The notes beneath the pieces are model-generated. The model was given only the letters and a program-made list of their open reading frames with translations, ran no database searches and had not been told where the DNA came from. Position numbers and translations under genes: made by a program. A stretch of 64,000 nt of DNA from Panacagrimonas sp052389915 (lineage in GTDB: Bacteria; Pseudomonadota; Gammaproteobacteria; Nevskiales; Nevskiaceae): the NCBI GenBank assembly GCA_052389915.1, contig JBQTHL010000010.1, positions 1 through 64,000 on the forward strand. Reading direction: 5' to 3'. Below are positions 10,548-19,458 of this stretch, piece by piece (position 1 is the stretch's first letter; the number at the start of each line of letters is the position of its first letter).

Positions 10548-12541
10548 AGTCGCGCACCCCGTTACTGCTGGCCGCAATGCTGTCGGCCATGCTCATGTCG
10601 CACGCGGCTACAGCCGTGGAGCTTTACACCCACGGTTCGGAGGACGACCCGCGGGTGCGCTCCTCGCGCTTCCTCGGCGAGGATCAGCGTTACTACTCGG
10701 CGATCACGCAGTTGCTGCAGTTACAGCGCACCGCGGGCAGCGAGTTCGAGGCCGGCACCGACTACTGGGCCGCGCTGGCGGAATTCCATCTTTCATTCGG
10801 TATGCGGGATCGCGCGGAGGCCATTTATCGCACGGTGGCCGCTTCGGTCAGCGATCCGCTGGAAGCCGGCAAGGCGCGGCTGCGACTGGCCGAGTTCGAG
10901 TACGAACGCGGCTATCTCGACGAGGCGCGCGCCAGCCTGCTGCGCGCACGCGAAAAATTGCCCGACGAGCTGGAAGACAAGTGGCGCGATCTCTACTCGC
11001 GCGTACTGATGTCGCAGGGCCGCTACAACGAAGCCGTCACGGTGCTCGATGAAATTAGCGGCAACGACGACGACACCGCCTACATGCGCTTCAACTTGGG
11101 CGTAGCGCTGATCAACGATGGCCGTGTGGCGCCGGGACGCACCGCGCTCGACAGAGTCGGCCGGCAACTCGGCGATTCCGACAACATCCGCGCCCTGCGC
11201 GACAAGGCCAACGTCACGCTGGGCTGGCATTTTCTCCAGAACCAGCTTGGCGGTTCGGCCAAACCCGCGTTTGCGCGCGTTCGCATCGAGGGGCCTTATT
11301 CCAATCGCGCATTGCTGGGTATGGGTTGGGCGGAGATCGCGCCGGAAGGCGTGCGGCAGACCCGCGCACCAATCAATAGTGAAGATGCGTTACAGCGCGA
11401 GCTGGCTCCGCTGGGCTCGCTCACCCCCGTCGGCGTACTGCTGCGCCGCGGGTTGCTGGACGACCCCTACGAGCGCGCGGGCATTCGCAGCTTCCGCCGC
11501 ACGAAGGGCGCGAAGAACGAGGAAGAAGCTCTGCGTCGCGCCATCGCCTTGTGGGCCGAGTTGATCGAGCGCGATCCGCAGGATCCTTCCGTGCACGAGG
11601 CCTGGCTCGCAGTTCCGTTCGCGCTCGAACAGCTTGGCGCTCATTCGCAGGCGCTGACCTATTACGAACAGGCGGTCGAACGCCTGGACGCCGCACGCCG
11701 ACGCTCGGCCGATGCCATCGCCGCGATCAAGGGCGGTCGCATGGTGGAAACAATCATGCGGCGCGAACCCGATGCCGAAAGCGGCTGGGTGTGGGAGCTG
11801 CGCGACCTGCCCGACGCGCCCGAGACCTATTACCTGCAATCGGTGATCGCAGATCACCCCTACGCCGAAGCGCTCAAGAATTATCGCGACGTGCGCCTGC
11901 TCTCTCGCAGCCTCGGCAAATGGACGGACCGCGTGACGGCGATGGATGCGGCATCGCGCAGTTCCACTACTCGCGCCATGCTCGAACCGACCATGCTGTT
12001 CGCACACGCCAAGCGCAACTGGGATCCGCCGAAAGAAGCGCTGCAAGTACGACTGAGGGAAGCCACGTTCCTGCGCCCGCCTCTAGCCGCCCAGAAGATT
12101 TCCTTCGCTCCGCTGGGTCCGATCCAGCTCGAACTCAGCGAATTGCCGACAAAATTCGATGGGCCATTCGAACAACTGGACAGCTTGAAGGCGCGCATCG
12201 AAACCTTGCAGCCCTTGCTCACCTCTGCGGCACAGGAAAGCGCCAAGCGCCTGCGCACGCTCGCGCTGGAAGAGCTCAGGGCACAGAAGAAACAGATCGA
12301 GAAATATCTGGTCGAGGCGCGCTTCGCATTGGCCCGGGTATACGACGGCGCGCTGCCGGATCAGGACCAGGACGAATTCGAAGTGCGCAAGGACGGATCG
12401 CTGATACGCGAACCCAGGCTGCCGCGGGGCGAGTTCGAAGTGGACAAGAAAAAACCCCTGGCCGACCAATTGACCAAGCCCAAGCCGGCCAAGTCGAGCA
12501 CGTCCAGAAAGGGCGCGGAAGAGGAGTACGAGGTCAAGTGA
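10544..12541 (+). CDS. Exported TPR/helical-repeat protein of the Tol/Exb-TPR operon
   Basis: A protein of 665 residues with a signal peptide (MKSRTPLLLAAMLSAMLMSHAATA). Residues about 45-230 contain several TPR-like pairs, such as YWAALAEFHLSFGMRDRAEA and ARLRLAEFEYERGYLDEA. The C-terminal half is helical and charged and ends in a Lys-rich, disordered tail (KKPLADQLTKPKPAKSS). The start overlaps the previous stop (ATGA), and its stop overlaps the next start by one base (TGATG). It resembles the long periplasmic TPR proteins found beside TolQ/AglR-type motors. Its likely role is a periplasmic scaffold; the partner is unknown. Confidence 0.85.
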   Translation: MKSRTPLLLAAMLSAMLMSHAATAVELYTHGSEDDPRVRSSRFLGEDQRYYSAITQLLQLQRTAGSEFEAGTDYWAALAEFHLSFGMRDRAEAIYRTVAASVSDPLEAGKARLRLAEFEYERGYLDEARASLLRAREKLPDELEDKWRDLYSRVLMSQGRYNEAVTVLDEISGNDDDTAYMRFNLGVALINDGRVAPGRTALDRVGRQLGDSDNIRALRDKANVTLGWHFLQNQLGGSAKPAFARVRIEGPYSNRALLGMGWAEIAPEGVRQTRAPINSEDALQRELAPLGSLTPVGVLLRRGLLDDPYERAGIRSFRRTKGAKNEEEALRRAIALWAELIERDPQDPSVHEAWLAVPFALEQLGAHSQALTYYEQAVERLDAARRRSADAIAAIKGGRMVETIMRREPDAESGWVWELRDLPDAPETYYLQSVIADHPYAEALKNYRDVRLLSRSLGKWTDRVTAMDAASRSSTTRAMLEPTMLFAHAKRNWDPPKEALQVRLREATFLRPPLAAQKISFAPLGPIQLELSELPTKFDGPFEQLDSLKARIETLQPLLTSAAQESAKRLRTLALEELRAQKKQIEKYLVEARFALARVYDGALPDQDQDEFEVRKDGSLIREPRLPRGEFEVDKKKPLADQLTKPKPAKSSTSRKGAEEEYEVK

Positions 12542-15387
12542 TGTCCTCGCGATCACGCTTCGTCCGGACGTTCGGCGCGTCCTGCCTCGCCGCCTACCTC
12601 GTGGGCTGCGCCGGAATCGGCGGCGGCAGCGAGAATCCGAAGAAAGCGGCGCCGCCTATCCGTAGCATCATCAACAAAAGCGGTGCGCCGGAAAACGCGA
12701 AGATTCCGGTCATCCGTTCGGAACCCATTGCGCCCGATCCCGACAAGGCGCTGGAGAATTACCGCAAGCTGCTGGCGATGGCGCCGGACGACGAGACCAA
12801 GGCCGAGGCCCAGCGCCGTCTGGCCGATCTTCAGGTCCAGGTGGACGATCTCGAAGGCGGATCGGACCAGAGCGCGAGCAAGCTCAAGCAGTCGATCAAG
12901 GTCTACCAGCAATTGCTGAAGGATCGTCCGCAAGACCCCAAGAACGATCGCGTGCTCTACCAGTTGTCGCGCGCGCAGCAGAACAGCGGCGACAGTCTCG
13001 GCGCCATCGCGACGCTTGATCGCCTGACCGCAGAGCACCCCAATTCTTCGCTCGCCGGAGACGGTCACTTCCGCCGTGCCGACCTGCTGTACCGTCTCAA
13101 TCGCTTCCCCGAGTCGGAGCAGGAATTCTCGATCGTCATGGGTCTGGAAGACCGCACGCCATTCTTCGAACCCGCACAGTACATGATGGGCTGGTCGCAA
13201 TACCGGCAGTCGAAGTTCGATCCGGCCATCGCCACGTTCTTCGACATTCTGGATCGCGAACTGCCCGAACCGACGCCGCTGGAAATCGAGGACGCCCTCG
13301 CCGAAGTCGTGCGTGGCAAGACCGATCTGGTGCGCGATTCGCTGCGAGTCGTGTCGCTGTCCTTCGCGGCGCTCGGCGGCGGCATCGCGGTCAACGAGAG
13401 CTTCGGCAAGAACGGCGACCCGCGCTTCTTCCCGCTGGTCTACAACGCGCTCGGCGCCACCCTGCTGGACAAGCAGCGATTCACCGACGCCGCGGAGGCC
13501 TTCGCGGCGTTCACCCAGCGCTACCCTTCGAACGAACTGGCGCCCACCTTCCAGTCGAGAGTCATCGCCAGCTACACCGCGGGTGGTTTCGGCGAGCTGG
13601 TGATCCGCGAAAAGGAACGCTACGCCACCACCTACGATCCGGCCGCCCCTTATTGGGCGGGTGCGGCGCCGACCGAGGAAGTCCTGACGGTTCTGCGCGG
13701 TCACCTCGAAGACTTGGCCAAGTACAACCACGCGCAGGCGCAGCAGGACAAGGTCAAGGGCCAGGCGCAGTTCCTGGTCGCAGCCGGCTGGTATCGACGC
13801 ATCATCGACGCGTATCCGAAGGATCCCAAGCTCTCGGAGATCAATTTCCTGCTCGCCGACGCCTTGCTTGACGGCGGCAAGACGCTCGACGCGGCCAAGG
13901 AATACGGCGAGACCGCGTACAAGTACGCGCCTCATCCCAAGTCCGCGGAAGCCGCGCTCGCCGCGTTCCAGTCCTACGAGAAGAACGCGAAGGAAGTTCC
14001 GGCTGCCGAACGGCCCGCAGCGCTGCGTCTGGCGGTGGATTCGGGCATCAAACTTGCTGACACGTATGCCCAGCACTCTTCCCGTCTGCCCGTCTTGACC
14101 CAGGTGTCCCAGGATTTGTTCGAGGTCAAGGCGCTGGACGAAGCCATCAAGGTTTCCGCCCGAGTGCTCGCACCCGAACAGCGTGCGCCGGACAATCTGC
14201 GTCGCAGCGCCTTCAGCGTTGCCGGCGATTCGCAGTTCGCACTCAACAATTTCCCGGCCTCGGAAGCGGCCTACGCCGAAGAACTCAAGCTCACACCGGG
14301 GCAGGCGCCCGAGCGCAACGAAGTGGTGGAACAGCTCGCCGCCAGCATCTACAAGCAGGGCGAAGCTGCGCGCGAGGCCAAGGACTTGCGCAAGGCGGTC
14401 AACGATTTCCTGCGCGTGGGACAGGTCACGCCCACCTCGAAGATCCGCGCCAACGCCGACTACGACGCCGCCTCCAGCCTGATCGAACTCAAGGACTGGC
14501 CCGCGGCCTCGACGGTGCTGGAATCTTTCCGCACGCGCTACCCGGGCAATGCGCTCGCAGCCGACGTGGACAAGAAGCTGGCCGTGGCCTACGAGTCCGA
14601 CGCCAAACCTGCGCAAGCCGCGGCCGCCTACGAGCGCATTGCCGCCCGTCCCGGCGAAGCGGAAAACGTTCGCCAGGCCGCGGCTTGGCAGGCAGCGAAA
14701 TTGTTCGACAGCGCCAAGCTTCCGGCCGAGTCGATCCGCGCCTACCAGAGTTATGTCACTACCTTCCCGCGTCCGCTGGAACGCTCGATGGAAGCGCGCA
14801 GCCGCCTCATGGAAATTTCCAAGGCCCGGGGCGACACCCCGGCGCAGGTTTACTGGCTCAAGGAAATCGTCAGGGCCGACCAGTCTGCGGGCGCCGAGCG
14901 CACCGATGCGACCAAGACGCTCGCGGCCACGTCCAGTCTCGAACTCGGACGCATGAGCGCCGCCGAAGCCAAGCGCGTTCGTCTGACCTTCCCGCTGGAC
15001 AAGACGCTGGCGAGCAAGAAGACCGCGATGGAAGCCGCCATCGCCGCGCTCAACCAGGCGGCCGGGTACGGCTTTGCCGAAACCACGACCGCCGCGACCT
15101 TCGAAGTCGCCACGCTCTACCAGGATTTCGGCAAGTCGCTGATGGAATCAGAGCGTCCACCGAAGCTCAAGGACCTGGAACTGGAACAGTACGAACTGCT
15201 GCTGGAAGAGCAGGCTTTCCCGTTCGAGGAAAAAGCCATCAAGGCGCACGAGTCGAACCTGCTGCGCATTCAGCAAGGCCGTTACGACACCTGGATCAAG
15301 CAGAGCGCCGAGACCCTGGTGCAGCTTGCGCCGGGCAAATACGCCAAGCGCGAACAGAGCGAGGATATTTATGAATCGCTGCGCTGA
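12541..15387 (+). CDS. Large TPR lipoprotein of the Tol/Exb-TPR operon
   Basis: A protein of 948 residues starting at the ATG that overlaps the previous TGA. It has a lipoprotein signal with lipobox LVGC (Cys23), so it is anchored in the outer or inner membrane. Almost the whole mature part is TPR-like helical repeats, for example DKALENYRKLLAMAPDDETK, DSLGAIATLDRLTAEHPNSS, FTDAAEAFAAFTQRYPSNEL and AASTVLESFRTRYPGN. The frame is also open 330 codons upstream, but that part is antiphase to the previous gene and carries no signal, so it is excluded. It is the largest component of the operon and probably a periplasmic platform. Confidence 0.88.
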   Translation: MSSRSRFVRTFGASCLAAYLVGCAGIGGGSENPKKAAPPIRSIINKSGAPENAKIPVIRSEPIAPDPDKALENYRKLLAMAPDDETKAEAQRRLADLQVQVDDLEGGSDQSASKLKQSIKVYQQLLKDRPQDPKNDRVLYQLSRAQQNSGDSLGAIATLDRLTAEHPNSSLAGDGHFRRADLLYRLNRFPESEQEFSIVMGLEDRTPFFEPAQYMMGWSQYRQSKFDPAIATFFDILDRELPEPTPLEIEDALAEVVRGKTDLVRDSLRVVSLSFAALGGGIAVNESFGKNGDPRFFPLVYNALGATLLDKQRFTDAAEAFAAFTQRYPSNELAPTFQSRVIASYTAGGFGELVIREKERYATTYDPAAPYWAGAAPTEEVLTVLRGHLEDLAKYNHAQAQQDKVKGQAQFLVAAGWYRRIIDAYPKDPKLSEINFLLADALLDGGKTLDAAKEYGETAYKYAPHPKSAEAALAAFQSYEKNAKEVPAAERPAALRLAVDSGIKLADTYAQHSSRLPVLTQVSQDLFEVKALDEAIKVSARVLAPEQRAPDNLRRSAFSVAGDSQFALNNFPASEAAYAEELKLTPGQAPERNEVVEQLAASIYKQGEAAREAKDLRKAVNDFLRVGQVTPTSKIRANADYDAASSLIELKDWPAASTVLESFRTRYPGNALAADVDKKLAVAYESDAKPAQAAAAYERIAARPGEAENVRQAAAWQAAKLFDSAKLPAESIRAYQSYVTTFPRPLERSMEARSRLMEISKARGDTPAQVYWLKEIVRADQSAGAERTDATKTLAATSSLELGRMSAAEAKRVRLTFPLDKTLASKKTAMEAAIAALNQAAGYGFAETTTAATFEVATLYQDFGKSLMESERPPKLKDLELEQYELLLEEQAFPFEEKAIKAHESNLLRIQQGRYDTWIKQSAETLVQLAPGKYAKREQSEDIYESLR

Positions 15388-16063
15388 TCTGATGCGTCGG
15401 GCCGCGCTCGCGGTGCTCGTCGCCGGGCTGATCGCCGGTTGCGCCGCCAAGAAGCCGAAGCCGGACACCAAGCCCGCTGCGTCGAAACCGGCTGCGGAAG
15501 CGCCGGCCAAACCCGCTGCCGACAAGGGCGATCCCGAAGCGCGCTTTGCCGAGGCGCTCGAACTGATGCGGCACAAGCAGTCCGGCCCGGCCGAAGCGGC
15601 GTTTATCGCGCTCATCAAGGACTTCCCGGAATTCTCGGGCCCGCAGACCAATCTCGGCATCCTGCTGGCCAAGTCCAATCGGCGCGACGTCGCCATCGCC
15701 GCGTTCACCAAGGCCGCAACCGCCAATGGCGAGAACGCTTCGGCCATGAACTGGCTGGGCATCCTCAATCGCGAAGCGGGCAAGTTCGAGCAGGCCAGGC
15801 AGTCTTACGAAAAGGCCCTGGCGATCCGTCCCGACTACGCCGCCGCGCAACTGAATCTGGGCCTGCTGCTGGACGAGTACATGAAACGTCCGGCCGACGC
15901 CCTGCCCCACTACCAGGAATACCTGCGGATCAGTGGCGGCAAGGATCTGCGCGTGCTGCCGTGGATTGCGGAGATCGAATCGCGGCTGCCCAAGCCGGCA
16001 GAAACTCCGGCTGTTCCTGCCGCAGCCACTCCCGCAGCGCCCAGCGCGAAGGCGGCAAAATGA
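15371..16063 (+). CDS. TPR lipoprotein of the Tol/Exb-TPR operon
   Basis: A protein of 230 residues with lipobox IAGC, followed by an Ala/Lys/Pro-rich linker and then TPRs from about residue 65 to 200 (PQTNLGILLAKSNRRDVAI, AMNWLGILNREAGKFEQARQ, AQLNLGLLLDEYMKRPADAL). I start it at 15371, which has GAGG seven bases upstream and overlaps the preceding gene by 17 bases; an ATG at 15392 is possible but has no ribosome site. Its stop overlaps the next ATG. Short TPR lipoproteins of this kind accompany Exb/Tol-type motors in Vibrio and Shewanella TonB loci, a parallel rather than proof. Confidence 0.87.
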   Translation: MNRCADLMRRAALAVLVAGLIAGCAAKKPKPDTKPAASKPAAEAPAKPAADKGDPEARFAEALELMRHKQSGPAEAAFIALIKDFPEFSGPQTNLGILLAKSNRRDVAIAAFTKAATANGENASAMNWLGILNREAGKFEQARQSYEKALAIRPDYAAAQLNLGLLLDEYMKRPADALPHYQEYLRISGGKDLRVLPWIAEIESRLPKPAETPAVPAAATPAAPSAKAAK

Positions 16064-16479
16064 AAATTCGATACCTGATGCTGTGCCTCTGCCTCGCCAT
16101 GTCGGCGACCTGGGTGCAAGCCCAATCCACCGCACCGACGCCCCCCTTGCGCGCCGCGACTCCGGAGCCGGACGAGCAGCCCGCGGTCTCGGTGCCGGAG
16201 GACTTGCGCGGCGACTCCGGCACCACCATCGTCGGCGAGCGCGAATCCCCCATCGGCCTGTACATCACACCCTGGCGCAACGCTTACGCGGAGCAGGATA
16301 TCGACCGTCCCGCCCGTTTACTCCGCGTAGACATGTCGCTCGTCGACCGGGACGTGTTTGCGCGTCAGGTCGAGTACTACGATGCCCTGACCGAAGCGGC
16401 GCTCGCCAAGCAGGCGCCGACGGCCGCAGCACCCGCTTCCCCAACACCCGATTCAGTTGCACCCCCAGCCGCACCCTGA
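16060..16479 (+). CDS. Small exported protein of unknown function in the Tol/Exb-TPR operon
   Basis: A protein of 139 residues with a clear signal peptide (MKIRYLMLCLCLAMSATWVQA). The mature N-terminus is Pro-rich. The centre contains a compact conserved-looking block, TIVGERESPIGLYITPWRNA, and the C-terminus is an Ala/Pro/Thr-rich tail. I do not recognise it. The start overlaps the previous stop (ATGA). The IGLYITPW segment is a handle for homology searching in similar operons. Confidence 0.82.
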   Translation: MKIRYLMLCLCLAMSATWVQAQSTAPTPPLRAATPEPDEQPAVSVPEDLRGDSGTTIVGERESPIGLYITPWRNAYAEQDIDRPARLLRVDMSLVDRDVFARQVEYYDALTEAALAKQAPTAAAPASPTPDSVAPPAAP

Positions 16480-16535
16480 TCCATTTTTAGTTTCGCTCCC
16501 GTCTTCCACCTTTCGATCGTCAACCGAGGAACCCC

Positions 16536-17174
16536 ATGGACTTCATTTCCGCCATCGTCCGCTTCTTTCAGCTCGGCGGGCTGTTCATGTACCCCATTGC
16601 CCTTGTGCTGGTGCTGGCTGCGGCCATCACCATCGAACGCCTGATTTTCCTGTTCCGCACCGAGCGCGAGAACCGTGCGCTGTGGGAAGACGTGCAGCCG
16701 CTGCTCAAGCGCGGCGACCTGGAACAAGCCGAGCGCAAGGTCAGAGATTCCGAAACCGCCATCGGCCGCATCCTGGCCAACGGCATCGCGCAGTCGCTGT
16801 TCGAGAACAAGCGCAGCGAAGTCGAGATCGCGACCGAAGAAGGTCTGATGGAAGTGCTGCCCGCCATCGAAAAGCGCACGCACTATCTGGCCACGTTCTC
16901 CAACCTCGCGGTGCTGATGGGCCTGCTCGGCACCGTCATCGGCCTGATCGGTGCGTTCGCGGCACTCGGCACGGCCGATCCGACCGAGAAAGCCGACCTG
17001 CTCTCGGCCGGAATCTCAGAGGCCATGAACTGCACGGCCTTCGGTCTGATGGTCGCCATTCCCAGCCTGATCCTGCACGCCTACCTGCAGAGCCGCACCA
17101 CGGCACTCGTGGATGGGCTCGAAGGCGTCTGCGCCAAATTCGTGAGCGTCGTCTGCGGCCGTACGCGCGCCTGA
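16536..17174 (+). CDS. TolQ/ExbB/MotA-family proton-channel subunit
   Basis: A protein of 212 residues with three transmembrane segments: about 13-37 (GLFMYPIALVLVLAAAITIE), 118-142 (LAVLMGLLGTVIGLIGAF) and 160-182 (TAFGLMVAIPSLILHAYL). The second and third segments match the TolQ/ExbB/AglR core, including GLLGTVIGLI and the polar residues lining the pore. It should form a pentameric proton channel with one or both TolR-like proteins that follow. NCBI-style names for relatives include adventurous gliding motility TolQ-like protein; gliding itself is not implied. Confidence 0.93.
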   Translation: MDFISAIVRFFQLGGLFMYPIALVLVLAAAITIERLIFLFRTERENRALWEDVQPLLKRGDLEQAERKVRDSETAIGRILANGIAQSLFENKRSEVEIATEEGLMEVLPAIEKRTHYLATFSNLAVLMGLLGTVIGLIGAFAALGTADPTEKADLLSAGISEAMNCTAFGLMVAIPSLILHAYLQSRTTALVDGLEGVCAKFVSVVCGRTRA

Positions 17175-17203
17175 TCGTCTAACCGGGAAACCGAGACACT
17201 CCC

Positions 17204-17743
17204 ATGAAGATGACGCGTCGCGTCCGTCGCATGGAGCGCCAGCACAAGTTTGGCGCTCGCACCGTGCGGCTCAATATCGTGTCCATGATCGACGTGTTTG
17301 CAGTGCTGGTGTTCTTCTTGCTCGTCAGCTCTTCCCTGGCTGCTGCACGGCTCAACGTGATCAATCTCAACCTGCCCTCGCCGGACAAGACCGCTGCGCC
17401 GGAAGACATGAAGCTGCAACTCACCGCGGTGGTACGCCAGGGCGTGATCGAGATTTCCGACAGCAAGGGTGCGGTGCGCAACATCGTCAGCACGCCGGAC
17501 GGTTACAACCTGGGTGCGCTCTCCGCCTTGCTGGTGGAAGTGAAGAAAGCCGCGCCGACGGAGCAGAACATCACTTTGCTGATGGAACCCGACGTGGTCT
17601 ACGACAACGTCATCAAGATCATGGACGTGATTCGCCTGACCCCGGCCGAGGCGCGCGCCGGCGGACTCCCGCGCGAGCTGTTTCCGCAGATCTCGGTGGG
17701 TGAAGTGAACAAGCCCGCCGCTGCCAGAGCGCCAGCACCATGA
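17204..17743 (+). CDS. TolR/ExbD-family protein 1
   Basis: A protein of 179 residues: a short basic cytoplasmic N-terminus, one transmembrane helix (IVSMIDVFAVLVFFLLVSSS) with the proton-carrying Asp30, and a periplasmic beta-alpha domain. It couples proton flow through the TolQ-like channel to movement in the periplasm. Its stop overlaps the start of a second TolR-like gene (ATGA), implying equal production of the two. Confidence 0.93.
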   Translation: MKMTRRVRRMERQHKFGARTVRLNIVSMIDVFAVLVFFLLVSSSLAAARLNVINLNLPSPDKTAAPEDMKLQLTAVVRQGVIEISDSKGAVRNIVSTPDGYNLGALSALLVEVKKAAPTEQNITLLMEPDVVYDNVIKIMDVIRLTPAEARAGGLPRELFPQISVGEVNKPAAARAPAP

Positions 17744-18249
17744 ACACCGGAGCACGCCGCGCGCGCAAGATCGTCCGCGAACTCCGCCGCGAAGCCCGCG
17801 AAGGCGAACTGAATGTCGTGTCCTTGATCGACATCTTCGCGATCCTGGTTTTCTATCTGCTGGTCAACGCGCTGGTGGTGGAAATCCTGCCGAGCCCGCG
17901 CGCCCTGCAACTGCCGGAATCCTTCGCCACGGAACAGCCCGAGCAGACCGTGCTGATTCTGGTGACCAAGGACGACATCATCGTCGACAACCAGAAGGTC
18001 ATGACCACCGCCGACGCCCTGGCCGATAAGGCCAGAGTGCTGGCAGATCTCAAGTACTCGCTCAACGAGAAGACGCTCAAGCAGGTCGAGGGCGGCACAC
18101 CGGGCCAGGTCACGCGCGGCGACGTCAACATCATGGCGGACAAGTCGATTCCGTTTCACGTGCTGAAAAAAGTCATGGCCACGTGCAGCGACACACGCTT
18201 CGCGCGCATCTCTCTGGCCGTCATCGAGAAGAAAGGAGCAGAGCAGTGA
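17740..18249 (+). CDS. TolR/ExbD-family protein 2
   Basis: A protein of 169 residues with the same plan as its neighbour: basic N-terminus, a helix NVVSLIDIFAILVFYLLVNA with Asp31 at the proton position, and a periplasmic domain. Identity to the first copy is low outside the helix, so this is not a recent duplication but a second specialised subunit, as in Myxococcus AglQ/AglS beside AglR. TolR dimers in the channel pore could therefore be heterodimers. Confidence 0.92.
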   Translation: MNTGARRARKIVRELRREAREGELNVVSLIDIFAILVFYLLVNALVVEILPSPRALQLPESFATEQPEQTVLILVTKDDIIVDNQKVMTTADALADKARVLADLKYSLNEKTLKQVEGGTPGQVTRGDVNIMADKSIPFHVLKKVMATCSDTRFARISLAVIEKKGAEQ

Positions 18250-18349
18250 GCGGCCGGCGACACGGTGTCTGCGCTTTTTGCAGCGGGTGCGGGAGCCGGC
18301 GGACAGGCTCATGCAGCATGCTCTCTGAGTGCATACCCGGGGGTGTGAC

Positions 18350-19333
18350 ATGAGCCTCTTCGTTCTTTCAGCGGAAGGCTGGGATTTCAACGAGCAATCG
18401 GATCGGCGCTTCCGCCGTACCCTGCTGACGCTCGGTTTCCTGTGGCTGGTTCTGGCGATCCTGATTCCATTCCTGGATCTCATCGGCGTGCAGGAAGGCG
18501 GCGGCGAAACCGTCGACGCCTATGTCGAATTCCTGCCGGAGGCTGAAATCGCCGAGCAGGTCGAAGAGCCCAAACCGGCCGAAGAAGACGAGAAGCCCAA
18601 GCCCGAGCCACCGGTTCCCGAAAAGAAGCCGGAGGAAAAGAAGGAGCCCGCACCGAAAGCCGAAGCCCCGGTCAAGCCGGAGCCGACGCAGCAGGAACTC
18701 GAACAGGCCGCGCGCGAAGTGGCCCAGCAGAGCGGCATCAATGCGTTGGCCGACCAGCTTTCCGATCTCCGCGACAACTCTCTTTCCGGGCTCGACGCTG
18801 CGCGTCCGCTCAGCGATGAAGTGGTCGTGGCGCGTTCCGGCAGCGGCGGCAGCGGCGGTTCCGCCTCCATCGCGGCATCGGCGGCCAGCGGCAGCGGCGG
18901 CATCGGCACCAGCACGGCAACCACGCCGCGCACGCAGAGCGGCGCGGGACTCGGACAGCGTCGCACCACGGTGGTCCAGGCGCCCAAGGGTATCGGCCCC
19001 GATCTGACCAAGCCCGGCCAGGACGGCAAGCAGCGGCTCGCCGGTCGCACCTTGGAAGAAATCCAGTTGGTGTTCGACCGCAACAAGGCTTCGTTCTACT
19101 CGATGTTCAATCGCGCCCTGCGCGACAACCCCGAGCTACGCGGCAAGGTCGTGGTCAAGCTCACCATCGCGCCTAACGGTTCGGTCACCGCCTGCGAGCT
19201 GGTGACCAGCGAGCTCGGCGACCCGGAACTCGAACGCAAGGTAGTACAGCGCGTGCTGCTGCTGAACTTCGGCGCCAAGAACGTACCGGAGTTCACCTAC
19301 CCGAATTACCCGATCGTGTTCCTGCCCACTTGA
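18350..19333 (+). CDS. TonB-like protein with AgmX/PglI-type C-terminal domain
   Basis: A protein of 327 residues: cytoplasmic tail, one transmembrane helix at about 26-45, a Pro/Lys/Glu-rich periplasm-spanning linker (residues 60-125), a Gly/Ser-rich region and a C-terminal domain from about residue 225 with LEEIQLVFDRNKASFYSMFN, VVVKLTIAPNGSVTACELV and FTYPNYPIVFLPT. That domain is the AgmX/PglI type, a relative of the TonB C-terminus. It should carry energy from the TolQ/TolR motor to outer-membrane or periplasmic partners. I start it at the ATG at 18350, after a 100-base gap from the second TolR-like gene. Confidence 0.88.
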   Translation: MSLFVLSAEGWDFNEQSDRRFRRTLLTLGFLWLVLAILIPFLDLIGVQEGGGETVDAYVEFLPEAEIAEQVEEPKPAEEDEKPKPEPPVPEKKPEEKKEPAPKAEAPVKPEPTQQELEQAAREVAQQSGINALADQLSDLRDNSLSGLDAARPLSDEVVVARSGSGGSGGSASIAASAASGSGGIGTSTATTPRTQSGAGLGQRRTTVVQAPKGIGPDLTKPGQDGKQRLAGRTLEEIQLVFDRNKASFYSMFNRALRDNPELRGKVVVKLTIAPNGSVTACELVTSELGDPELERKVVQRVLLLNFGAKNVPEFTYPNYPIVFLPT

Positions 19334-19341
19334 GAGATGGC

Positions 19342-19375
19342 TTTTCGTTGGGCGCCTAAATGCGCCCAACGAAAA
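19342..19375. terminator. Strong hairpin at the end of the Tol/Exb-TPR operon
   Basis: A perfect 14-bp stem (19342-19355 with 19362-19375) around a six-base loop, eight bases after the stop. The 5' arm begins TTTT and the 3' arm ends AAAA, so there is no separate T tract on the plus strand. It probably marks the transcript end but is not a textbook intrinsic terminator. Confidence 0.6.
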
Positions 19376-19458
19376 TGGACGGCAATCGCGTCACTGGAAT
19401 CTGCGGCGCAGAACCCCGAAACTGCGCGCTAATTCGTACGCACTAAAGGAACCATCGC

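Noticed and set aside
11551..12540. 330-codon upstream extension of the large TPR lipoprotein
   Set aside because: It overlaps the previous TPR gene in another frame, is Arg/Ala-rich shadow sequence and would bury the lipoprotein signal.
12553..14616. A 687-codon minus-strand frame inside the TPR lipoprotein gene
   Set aside because: Antisense shadow of a GC-rich gene; no start signal and no domain.
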